Source: Pseudoalteromonas lipolytica (lineage in GTDB: Bacteria > Pseudomonadota > Gammaproteobacteria > Enterobacterales > Alteromonadaceae). From it: 64,000 nt of DNA. The translations under genes were made by a program, and so were the position numbers. Below the pieces are notes generated by a model. The model did no database searches, was not told where the DNA came from, and saw only the letters and a program-made list of their open reading frames with translations. Shown piece by piece: positions 7,856-15,683 of this stretch (positions within the stretch are counted from its first letter, which is position 1; each line of letters opens with the position of its first letter). The DNA lies in NCBI RefSeq assembly GCF_900116435.1, contig NZ_FPAZ01000005.1:62001-126000 (forward strand), given 5' to 3'.

Positions 7856-8593
7856 GGTCATTATTTTCTCTAACTCTGCAGTTTTCACTTTTCGCTGCAA
7901 ATACATGCAAGTTCTGTATTTGAGGTTCCTAAGGAATGTGGATCGTGATGAGTGCCTTCCAGAATTTGCCATCACTATATCACTTTCAAAACTTCTGTCT
8001 TCTGAAATTGGATAGGGTTTGATACCTAGCATTTGCAGCCCTACCTCGCTATGGAATTGCATATCCACATCGACAGGCCGGCAGAAGGGTTTTCGAGTAA
8101 GTAATTTTTTTGCTCCAGGTAAACTTATTAAGTATCCCTGTGTGCCATTTGGGGCTTTTCGATAATTACCAAGTGTGAAATTATGTTGAAGGCTTTTGCT
8201 ATCAATAAACGGAAAATCTCTGTTGTCAGAAAGCTTAATGAGATCCCAACCATGCAGCGAACTTGATAATTCTATGATTGATATTAGGTGCTCTTCAATA
8301 AACAGGTCGTCTTCAAGCACTAAACAATAATTAATTTTTTCATCGACCATTTTTTGCCATATACGCATGTGGCTTACATAGCAGCCTATTTCGCCTAGCG
8401 TTAAGTCACGATGATATTTTTGTTTATTGTTTTGCGGTGAATACCACTCATCTAATTGCTCTTTAGTGAGTTCCTTGCCAATTGTCGCAGGAAACCTCTC
8501 GGCGCTGATACCTAAGTTCGCAAGTCTATTATTGAGTGTTTTCCAGCGCTTTTCACTGCCTTGCATGTTAATGACAAATATAGGAACTGACAT
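7841..8593 (-). CDS. Glycosyltransferase family 25 protein (LPS-type)
   Basis: A 250-residue cytoplasmic glycosyltransferase of the GT25 type typical of LPS core or O-antigen galactosyl- and glucosyltransferases. It starts with PIFVINMQGSEKRW, characteristic of the family. LTLGEIGCYVSHMRIWQKM follows, then the metal-binding LVLEDD (a DxD-like motif). The C-terminus is basic, suiting a peripheral membrane protein. It is convergent with the glycerol-phosphate genes and probably works on the same surface polymer. The sugar specificity cannot be read from the sequence. Confidence 0.85.
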   Translation of the reverse strand: MSVPIFVINMQGSEKRWKTLNNRLANLGISAERFPATIGKELTKEQLDEWYSPQNNKQKYHRDLTLGEIGCYVSHMRIWQKMVDEKINYCLVLEDDLFIEEHLISIIELSSSLHGWDLIKLSDNRDFPFIDSKSLQHNFTLGNYRKAPNGTQGYLISLPGAKKLLTRKPFCRPVDVDMQFHSEVGLQMLGIKPYPISEDRSFESDIVMANSGRHSSRSTFLRNLKYRTCMYLQRKVKTAELEKIMTEKET

Positions 8594-8719
8594 GACTTCT
8601 ATTAATTAACCTTTTCTAATTTTTATTCTAACATTTAGAATAAAAGATACATCCAGAATTTGAAAGTTTGATGAATTGCGTTTGCAGCGTTTAAACACTT
8701 ATGATTAAACAGGAATTAA

Positions 8720-9556
8720 ATGAAAAATATAGTCTCAGCCTCATGGTTAAATAATAACCTGACAGCGAAGGATCTGGTTATTTTTGATGCGGGTATGGTT
8801 CGCCCAGGTCAGGAGGGCAGCTACGCTCCAGCCGCTATGCTACCGAATGCACAGCGCTTTGATTTTAAAAATACACTGGCTGATAACAGTAATCCGGTCC
8901 CAAGTATGATGTGTAGTAGCGAGCAATTCACCGAACACATGCAAGTCGCGGGAGTTAATCAGAATTCACGTGTTGTTATTTATGAAGACCAAGGTTTATT
9001 TAGTTCAGCACGGGCATGGTGGATGTTTAAGGCTATGGGCTTTGATAACGTAAAAGTCTTAAGTGGAGGTTTAGCAAAGTGGTTGGCTCAGGGATTTGAT
9101 GTTCACTCTGAGTATTATACGCCGACAACAAAAGGTAACTTTGTTGCACAGCCCCGTAAAGATTATTTTATCACGGCAGATCAGGTACTAAATTCACTTT
9201 CAGATACGAGTATTATCACGCTAGATGCAAGGCCTACAGCTCGTTTTACTGGCGAGCAAGCAGAGCCACGTGATGGCATGCGCAGTGGTCATATTCCGGG
9301 TAGTCGTTCTTTACCTTTGTCAGATGTATTGAATGACGGGGAGCTTAAGTCTCTTGATGCACTGCACACATTGTTCAACTTACATGTAAATGGACACACT
9401 CAGCTGCAATTTAGCTGTGGCTCAGGAGTGACGGCCTGTGCCCTTGCTTTGTGTGCGGATGAGTGTGGTTATACTAACCTTCGGGTTTACGATGGTTCTT
9501 GGAGTGAGTGGGGCGCTTGTCACGATTTACCTATTGAAAAAGGCCCGCATCAATAA
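8720..9556 (+). CDS. sseA: Thiosulfate/3-mercaptopyruvate sulfurtransferase (two rhodanese domains)
   Basis: A 278-residue sulfurtransferase with two tandem rhodanese domains. The first (about 1-135) is inactive and scaffold-like. The second (about 150-275) carries the active-site loop FSCGSGVTAC with the catalytic cysteine near residue 233. CGSGVT is the 3-mercaptopyruvate type, so it probably moves sulfur from 3-mercaptopyruvate to cyanide or thiols, as SseA does. AGGAA lies 4 bases before the ATG. The last 26 bases overlap the convergent TPR-sulfotransferase gene. Confidence 0.88.
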   Translation: MKNIVSASWLNNNLTAKDLVIFDAGMVRPGQEGSYAPAAMLPNAQRFDFKNTLADNSNPVPSMMCSSEQFTEHMQVAGVNQNSRVVIYEDQGLFSSARAWWMFKAMGFDNVKVLSGGLAKWLAQGFDVHSEYYTPTTKGNFVAQPRKDYFITADQVLNSLSDTSIITLDARPTARFTGEQAEPRDGMRSGHIPGSRSLPLSDVLNDGELKSLDALHTLFNLHVNGHTQLQFSCGSGVTACALALCADECGYTNLRVYDGSWSEWGACHDLPIEKGPHQ

Positions 9557-11069
9557 ATGCAGCGTAGTTATGCCAGCTGCCGATACTATTTTTGTTAAGT
9601 GGCTGGCGAATTTGCTTTTTACTCGCTGTCGCTGATGCTGCGTTATTTTTATAAAATGCCAAACAGCTTGCTTGCCAATTTAAGTTACAAAATGCATAGA
9701 GCTTTTGGGTTTGTTTAATTGGCTCTTCGACTAACTGCTCGTAACTCTGTAAATACACTTGTTTAGGGTACTTAGTGGCAAAGTGCGTCGCTAAAGCGGT
9801 GTAGTCTTGGTGAAAGGCGACAATATCGTAAAATGTAAAGCTGTAATGGTGAAAGACACTTTGCGGGTTATATAACTGCCTGTAATTGGCTACGCTGCAA
9901 TCATGCCAATTTCGTTGCATACACACTATTTTGGCGTGAGGAAAAGCCGCTAAAATAAAATCAATATAGTAAAAATTAAACGGTTGTTTATCACAACTGC
10001 GCAGTGTGTTACTGAGTTTTTCGGCTCGTTGTTGGTAGTGGGTTATTGTTTGGTGAATGTCAGCGCTAGCGTAAGCCTTGGCGAACATTTCACTATCAAT
10101 AACACGGTTTGATTGTGTGCCATGTTGCATGAGTTGTGCGATATCATTCAGTTCGCCAATCCCTTGTAATTCATCACTTTGGTTAAGTATTTTTTCAACG
10201 AGAGTGGTGCCTGAGCGCGGCATCCCTACAACAAACACAGGGGCAAAGTCAGAGTTACTAGGGGATAATTGACTGTGTGTGCTGTGTCTCATTAATGTTT
10301 GGCAAAACTGACGATGTTGCTGTGATTGATAGTTAAGTTGTTGCGCAATAGCTTGTTTACTGTGCGTAAAGTACTTAAATGCATTCTCGTAGTCGTTTAA
10401 ATGCTCATAATTTAAAGCAAGACTATGGAAATACGCCTGTTGATCACTCGCTGTATGTACGCGTTTAGCTTGGGGGTGTAACACGTTTAAGTGCTGCTTA
10501 GCTTCTTCGGTATTGTTCAACTCGGCCAGTGAATAATGGGCTTGATAATAGTGCTCGTGTTCAGTAATAAGCTGCTTTAATAGTGTTTTAGCTTCGCCAA
10601 ACAGGCCGTGAACTTTTAAGGCCACTGCTAAGTTATAGCTTATTTGAGGTGTTTGCTTATCAAGTTGATAGGCTGATTGTTGAAATGTAAGGGCATCATC
10701 ATAATAGCCTAAGCGAGTTGCAATGTTGGCGAGTGTATCTAACTCCAACGCACTGTAATGCTGTGTTGCCATTGCACTTTTATAATGAACAGTGGCGCGA
10801 CTTATCTCCCCTCGCAATATAAGGTGCTTAGCGAGGTTTAAATGATAAATATTTAAAGGCTCAATACTGAGGGCTTTTTCAATTAACTTAACCGCTTTAT
10901 TTAAATCACCGGCAGCTGTATTTACTTCACTGAGTAAAAAGTAGCTAACGTGATCATGCGGGTTTTGCTGCAGGCGTAAAACTAACTGCTGGTGGGCTTC
11001 AGCCAGTTGTTTATTCGCTAGAAGTTGATGTATATGTGTGCGAAGCGCGTGTTGAGTACTATTAAGCAT
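9531..11069 (-). CDS. TPR-repeat sulfotransferase
   Basis: A 512-residue protein. The N-terminal half (about 1-260) is a series of tetratricopeptide repeats (for example AEAHQQLVLRLQQNP and LNKAVKLIEKALSIEPLN). The C-terminal half is a PAPS-dependent sulfotransferase domain starting at VVGMPRSGTTLVEKIL (near residue 280), the 5'-phosphosulfate loop. A 3'-phosphate-binding region follows around IVCMQRNWHDCSVANYRQLY. It should sulfate a protein or glycan; the TPRs suggest a peptide partner. It lies directly downstream of a TonB receptor gene on the same strand, a pairing I associate with marine proteobacteria. The substrate is unknown. Confidence 0.85.
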   Translation of the reverse strand: MLNSTQHALRTHIHQLLANKQLAEAHQQLVLRLQQNPHDHVSYFLLSEVNTAAGDLNKAVKLIEKALSIEPLNIYHLNLAKHLILRGEISRATVHYKSAMATQHYSALELDTLANIATRLGYYDDALTFQQSAYQLDKQTPQISYNLAVALKVHGLFGEAKTLLKQLITEHEHYYQAHYSLAELNNTEEAKQHLNVLHPQAKRVHTASDQQAYFHSLALNYEHLNDYENAFKYFTHSKQAIAQQLNYQSQQHRQFCQTLMRHSTHSQLSPSNSDFAPVFVVGMPRSGTTLVEKILNQSDELQGIGELNDIAQLMQHGTQSNRVIDSEMFAKAYASADIHQTITHYQQRAEKLSNTLRSCDKQPFNFYYIDFILAAFPHAKIVCMQRNWHDCSVANYRQLYNPQSVFHHYSFTFYDIVAFHQDYTALATHFATKYPKQVYLQSYEQLVEEPIKQTQKLYAFCNLNWQASCLAFYKNNAASATASKKQIRQPLNKNSIGSWHNYAAFIDAGLFQ

Positions 11070-11079
11070 GGTTCATCTT

Positions 11080-11110
11080 AAAAGCCTTGCGGTAAACCAG
11101 CAAGGCTTTT
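11080..11110 (-). terminator. Hairpin between the TonB receptor and sulfotransferase genes
   Basis: AAAAGCCTTG (11080-11089) and CAAGGCTTTT (11101-11110) form a perfect 10-bp stem with an 11-base loop. On the minus strand it lies 14 bases after the receptor stop and ends 10 bases before the sulfotransferase ATG. The T-run is only four, so it may attenuate rather than fully end transcription. Confidence 0.6.
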
Positions 11111-11124
11111 ATGAGATAGGCTAA

Positions 11125-13557
11125 TTATAGCTCAAAGTTATAACTAAATTTTAAGCCAATAGTACGGGGTGCTGTTGTGTAGTGGCCATATACACGTTGT
11201 AACTCAGGTAACTCTTTGTTTAGCTCAGCATATTGAGACTGTCCTGCCCATGACTTATCACGGCGTACAGAGGTAAATGCATACTTATCAAAAAGGTTAT
11301 CGATGTATAAGGTTGCTGACCACATATCGCCTGTAATTTTTGCTGATAAATTGCTAAGAGCGTAACCTGGCAGTATTTCACCGTCGGCTTTTAAACCTAC
11401 TTTTGTGATTACATCGCTTTGGGCTGTAATCCCGTAGTTTACGCTAAGTAACTTATCACCGAGGATGTCTTGCTCATAACGCAGACCAAATGAGAACTGA
11501 TGTTCAGGTGCTCCCGGTAAACGGTCTCCTTTTGCGCCGTCATAGTAGCTTTGATAGTGTGCAAGTTTGTCATCAAGAACACCAAATAAATAAGGTGTAT
11601 CTTCAGTTAGCTCTGCTTTAGCGTACGCGTAGGTTGCATAAGCAGCCCATCTGTCGCCGATCATGGCACGGGTAGACAGTTCAACACCTTTTGAGTTGGC
11701 AGAGCCTGCATTTGACGTGATAAGTTCTTGGCCGTTAACAGTACTGCTGCCGACTTGCGCATCTTTCCAATCAACGTTGAATAGCGCGGCATTAAAGTGC
11801 AAGCGATTACGCAACCACGATGATTTAAAACCAAGTTCGTAGTTAACGGTGGTATCCGGTTTATAATCTTCTTCGTTTGGAAGTGCACAAACGATTTGTT
11901 GCTCTGGCAATACGTCTGGGCATGGTGCAATCCCATTACCACCACCAATACGGAAACCTTCACTGACGGTAAAGTAAGCAAGAATACCATTATCAAACGT
12001 GTAATTAGCATTAAACTTAAATAAGTTACCACTATCGCTTGCACTGACATTTTCCATTACTAGGTTATCAAGTGAATCAAAGTCGCCTGAATATAGTGGT
12101 GTTGCAGAGCCCGACGTGGTCGATACGTCATATTCATAAAAACGCGTACCTAAAGTGACATCAAACTGATCAGTGATGCTGTAGCCAATTTCACCGAAAA
12201 TAGCTTTTTCAGTGGTTTCACTATCTGAAATGAGAATGTATTCAAGATCTTCTTCTACATTTAAAATGCCACCCCCCCAGTACTCAGTAAGACCCGGCGT
12301 ATACTCGCGGTCATCAGAGTGGCTTTCTAGTTTGTTGTAGAAACCGCCGACAATCCAGTTGAGGTTACTACTGCTGTTTGATACGAGGCGCAGCTCTTGA
12401 GTGAAATTATCGCGCTCTGATGTATCGTGCGTGTAACCAACAAATGCAGGGAAATCAGCATAGCCAGACCAAATATCGTAGAGTAGATCTGTTTGGTCTC
12501 GTTGACCCGACTGCTCGTAGCTTGACCAGCCAGATGCTGAAACAAGTTCAGCAAAACCAAGATCTGCTTTTATTTCTAAGCTTAATAAATCGTTTTCTTC
12601 TTCACCAGGTTCAAGCACTCGCGCGACATTGTCGTATTTACCTGATACGCCTTGCAAAGCACTGCTATCAGCCAACGAGCCGTATTGCGATGTTGAGTTG
12701 CCGCCATTTTCTTGTTTTTGATAGAAGTAGTTAAGCGTTGCATCAACTGTTTCTGTTGCTAACCAACGCAGTGATAAGCGGGCAGTGGTAATTTGCTCAT
12801 CGTTCACGTCACTGACGCTTTTAAGGTTCGCATTAACGTCGCTACTGTCGCTAAAGTCAGGATTTGGGTTAGACACACCCGGCTCTTTAACCACGTGGGT
12901 GTAATCAATGTAACCTGGGTTATCGTAATAGTTCAAGCTGGCACGTAATGCGAGTTTATCGTCAATGAGTGGGGTGTTAAATACCACACCAAACTCACCG
13001 CCAGTGCCATCACTTTCATTCATGCTGAATACATCACCGGTTACTTTACCTTCAGTGATATCAAGTTCTGGCTGCTTTAATAAATAGCGAATTGCGCCAC
13101 CTAAAGTACCTGCACCATACAGGGTGCCCTGCGGACCAATGAGGACCTCTACACGGTCAACATCAGTTAAACGCAAATCGATGCTGAGCGGTATTTCACC
13201 AACATAAGTTGCAACAGTGCCACTGTCAGAAATACGGTCTGAGGTATTTGTATTAAGACCACGTACAATGATCGGAGACCCTTCACGACCACCTTGGTCA
13301 GAAATTGTTAAACCGGGTACCCAGCGTGCAACATCTTCAAGATCGCCAATATTCTGATCGCTAATTACATCACCATTTAAAGCGGTGATATTAAGTGGCG
13401 CATCTTGTACTGAACCTGCTCGTCGCGTTGCAGTGATTTGAATAGTTTCAATTGATTTATCAAGTTCAACAGTATCATCAGCAGCGAGTGCGATGTTGCT
13501 ATTGATTAAAACCGCAGAAATTGCACTGGCAAGTAGAGCAGGCTTAAAGGTATTCAT
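11125..13557 (-). CDS. TonB-dependent outer-membrane receptor
   Basis: An 810-residue TonB-dependent transporter. It has a signal peptide ending NSNIALA, a TonB-box-like IETIQITATRR, the plug (about 50-170, with LEDVARWVPGLTI and VEVLIGPQGTLYGAGTLGGAIRYL), and a 22-strand barrel ending in GLKFSYNFEL with a terminal aromatic-rich strand. I use the ATG at 13557 (MNTFKPALLAS) because it begins the signal peptide. An in-frame codon at 13602 would add 15 residues before it. The ligand is unknown. The gene contains a C7 run on the plus strand (G7 in the coding sense) at 12272-12278. The sulfotransferase gene follows. Confidence 0.9.
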   Translation of the reverse strand: MNTFKPALLASAISAVLINSNIALAADDTVELDKSIETIQITATRRAGSVQDAPLNITALNGDVISDQNIGDLEDVARWVPGLTISDQGGREGSPIIVRGLNTNTSDRISDSGTVATYVGEIPLSIDLRLTDVDRVEVLIGPQGTLYGAGTLGGAIRYLLKQPELDITEGKVTGDVFSMNESDGTGGEFGVVFNTPLIDDKLALRASLNYYDNPGYIDYTHVVKEPGVSNPNPDFSDSSDVNANLKSVSDVNDEQITTARLSLRWLATETVDATLNYFYQKQENGGNSTSQYGSLADSSALQGVSGKYDNVARVLEPGEEENDLLSLEIKADLGFAELVSASGWSSYEQSGQRDQTDLLYDIWSGYADFPAFVGYTHDTSERDNFTQELRLVSNSSSNLNWIVGGFYNKLESHSDDREYTPGLTEYWGGGILNVEEDLEYILISDSETTEKAIFGEIGYSITDQFDVTLGTRFYEYDVSTTSGSATPLYSGDFDSLDNLVMENVSASDSGNLFKFNANYTFDNGILAYFTVSEGFRIGGGNGIAPCPDVLPEQQIVCALPNEEDYKPDTTVNYELGFKSSWLRNRLHFNAALFNVDWKDAQVGSSTVNGQELITSNAGSANSKGVELSTRAMIGDRWAAYATYAYAKAELTEDTPYLFGVLDDKLAHYQSYYDGAKGDRLPGAPEHQFSFGLRYEQDILGDKLLSVNYGITAQSDVITKVGLKADGEILPGYALSNLSAKITGDMWSATLYIDNLFDKYAFTSVRRDKSWAGQSQYAELNKELPELQRVYGHYTTAPRTIGLKFSYNFEL

Positions 13558-13738
13558 GTTTGATTCCGATAAAGTTACAGTAAAATTATGCTTAAAAAAC
13601 ACACTAAGTTAATAGTTTAAGCAATAAATAAGGGATATTAAGTGAATTTATATCCAATTATAATGTATTTTTATTCTTGCAGTCATGCGTTATTTGCAAT
13701 TAAATGCAAAATAATTGAATAAATACTCTACTTTACTG

Positions 13739-14095
13739 TTATTTATCGGTAAATGGGCAGTGAGTGCAGCCATTTGAACAGCAATGACCACGCTTTAAAA
13801 AGAACCAGCGGCTAAATACCATGTAGTTGTTCTGCATTGTGTAATCGAGATTTTCTATTAAGTTTCCATGATGCGAAAAGGGTTTTGCAAAAGCCAATTG
13901 CTGTGCAAGGGGCTGTTCATATAGTGTAGATAAAAATAGATTTATCTTTTTAATTGTACAATCACGGCATAAACAGGATGTTGCGGCGTCATCAAGTGGT
14001 AAAATAGCAGGTAACTCATTACACCAGCATGCGTTTATATCGTCGGCACGACATGTCAGTGTCGCATTACACTGTGAACAACTAAGGATGGTCAT
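13739..14095 (-). CDS. Small cysteine-rich protein (CWC domain plus DUF5522-like tail)
   Basis: A 118-residue protein. The N-terminal half has the cysteine-rich CWC pattern (LSCSQCNATLTC, ACWC, SCLCRDC). The C-terminal half resembles DUF5522 (MVFSRWFFLKRGHCCSNGCTHCPF). These cysteine clusters probably bind zinc or an iron-sulfur cluster. Fusions and neighbours of these two domains are common in proteobacteria, but no function is established. There is no signal peptide, so it is presumably cytoplasmic. It lies upstream of the TonB receptor on the same strand, about 180 bp away, and is divergent from the gene at 14139. Confidence 0.75.
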   Translation of the reverse strand: MTILSCSQCNATLTCRADDINACWCNELPAILPLDDAATSCLCRDCTIKKINLFLSTLYEQPLAQQLAFAKPFSHHGNLIENLDYTMQNNYMVFSRWFFLKRGHCCSNGCTHCPFTDK

Positions 14096-14138
14096 TGGCT
14101 AGAAGTAATTTTTTGATATTAATAGGTAAGCATAGCAA

Positions 14139-14459
14139 ATGGATAAATTAGACGCACTAAGTCAGTTTGCGAGTTTTGGTAAGAAACGCGAGCAAGCTGT
14201 GGCTGTAATCGTTAATACCGCAGATGATCAAGGCGCTATATATACACTAACAAAAGCAACTTTTTGTAATGTGCTAGAGCGTGTGATCAGCAATGAAATT
14301 GATATTGATGAGTTAGAATTATGGGCGAGTGTTTTAGAGTCACGCCAAGATATCGATGAAAGTGCTGTTGAAGGGGCTATTTTCGCGTTGAGTAATGCTG
14401 AGCAAATGGGCGAGCTGAGTAAAGAGACGCTGATTACGTTATTAGCACTTATTAAGTAA
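14139..14459 (+). CDS. Unidentified 106-residue acidic protein
   Basis: A small acidic, helical protein. It starts MDKLDALSQFASFGKKREQ and is rich in Glu/Asp/Leu, with no signal peptide, membrane helix or cysteine. The separation from its divergent neighbour is only 43 bp. Codon use resembles the surrounding core genes, which supports a real gene. I do not recognise the family. A hairpin terminator lies 43 bases after the stop. Confidence 0.65.
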   Translation: MDKLDALSQFASFGKKREQAVAVIVNTADDQGAIYTLTKATFCNVLERVISNEIDIDELELWASVLESRQDIDESAVEGAIFALSNAEQMGELSKETLITLLALIK

Positions 14460-14502
14460 CTTTTGTTGGCCCTGTGATTGCACAACCGGGAGTGAGAAAT
14501 AA

Positions 14503-14533
14503 AAAACCGTGCTGCTTTAACAAACACGGTTTT
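14503..14533. terminator. Bidirectional terminator between the 106-residue ORF and fbp
   Basis: AAAACCGTG (14503-14511) pairs with CACGGTTTT (14525-14533) with a 13-base loop. There are A/T runs on both sides, so it serves both convergent genes. Confidence 0.75.
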
Positions 14534-14553
14534 ATTATTTTTAATAGCTGTCG

Positions 14554-15522
14554 CTACTTATGATAACTCAAGCAAGTTTCTACTTCGTTTTTGGAACCTA
14601 AAATCACCGCGACACGTTGGTGAATGGCATTAGGTTGGATATCCATAATGCGCTCAGTGCCGGTAGAAGCAATACCGCCAGCTTGTTCAATTAACATTGC
14701 CATAGGGTTTGCTTCGTATAGTAAACGTAATTTGTTTGGTTTATTGGGATCTTTTGTGTCAGTAGGGTAAGTAAAAATCCCCCCTCGACATAACACGCGG
14801 TGAACATCTCCGACCATTGCGGCAATCCAGCGCATGTTAAAGTTGCGTCCACGAGGACCTGTATCACCAGCAATCAAGTCAGTAATGTAGTTTTGCATAG
14901 CCGGTTGCCAATGACGTTGGTTAGAGGCGTTAATTGCAAACTCACTGGTCTCTTCAGGGATACTGGCAAAGTCTTCTGTTAATAAAAAGGTACCGTGTGT
15001 TTTATCTAACGTAAAAAAGCGAGTGCCTTTACCCGTTGTTAATGCCAGTACTGTCGATGGGCCATATAAAACATAACCAGCCGCGACTTGGTTTTTACCT
15101 GGTTGCATGAAAATACTTTGGTCAGCTGGGTCTGCACCTTCAGGGGCTTCCATTATTGAAAAAATAGTACCAACTAAGGAGTTTATGTCGGTATTTGATG
15201 AACCATCTAGCGGGTCAAACGCCACAATATACTTTGCGTCCGGATTCCCTGCTACAGTGAAATCTTCTTCTTCAGAAGCGATGGCTTTTACGTAGCCCGA
15301 TTCTAATAAGATATCTTTTAAAAGCTGGTTGGTAAGGACATCAAGCTTCTTTTGTGTTTCACCTTGAATATTTTCATCAAGAGTTGACCCTAATACGCCA
15401 GAAAGGGCGCCTTGGCCAACACGGAATGAAATTTCTTTACATGCCGCAAGAACCGTTCTGATCAATGAAATCAGTTCTCGTGGGCAGCCATCTTCTAACA
15501 ATACCGGTGGGAGTCTACGCAT
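14554..15522 (-). CDS. fbp: Class 1 fructose-1,6-bisphosphatase
   Basis: Hydrolyses fructose-1,6-bisphosphate to fructose-6-phosphate, the committed step of gluconeogenesis, in the cytoplasm with Mg2+. The product is 322 residues, near the usual 332. It shows the metal-binding SEEED and [20 protein letters not shown], a class I signature, and the substrate-site [24 protein letters not shown] element near the C-terminus ([17 protein letters not shown]). The gene is monocistronic, with upstream divergence to the metalloprotease and a shared hairpin terminator downstream. It fits growth on peptides and amino acids, as the neighbouring protease and receptor genes suggest. Confidence 0.96.
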   Translation of the reverse strand: MRRLPPVLLEDGCPRELISLIRTVLAACKEISFRVGQGALSGVLGSTLDENIQGETQKKLDVLTNQLLKDILLESGYVKAIASEEEDFTVAGNPDAKYIVAFDPLDGSSNTDINSLVGTIFSIMEAPEGADPADQSIFMQPGKNQVAAGYVLYGPSTVLALTTGKGTRFFTLDKTHGTFLLTEDFASIPEETSEFAINASNQRHWQPAMQNYITDLIAGDTGPRGRNFNMRWIAAMVGDVHRVLCRGGIFTYPTDTKDPNKPNKLRLLYEANPMAMLIEQAGGIASTGTERIMDIQPNAIHQRVAVILGSKNEVETCLSYHK

Positions 15523-15683
15523 TCTATTTTCCTGATAACGTTGTAGCTAGACATTTTTTAGTGTGAGAGAGAATGTCTTAGCAAGCGCTGAATTTCGTCT
15601 TAAATAGCTGTTTTTTATCGGCGATACTTTATACTGCCTAATACCTGTACAGTATTTAAAACGCGAATAACAAAGATAAGATT

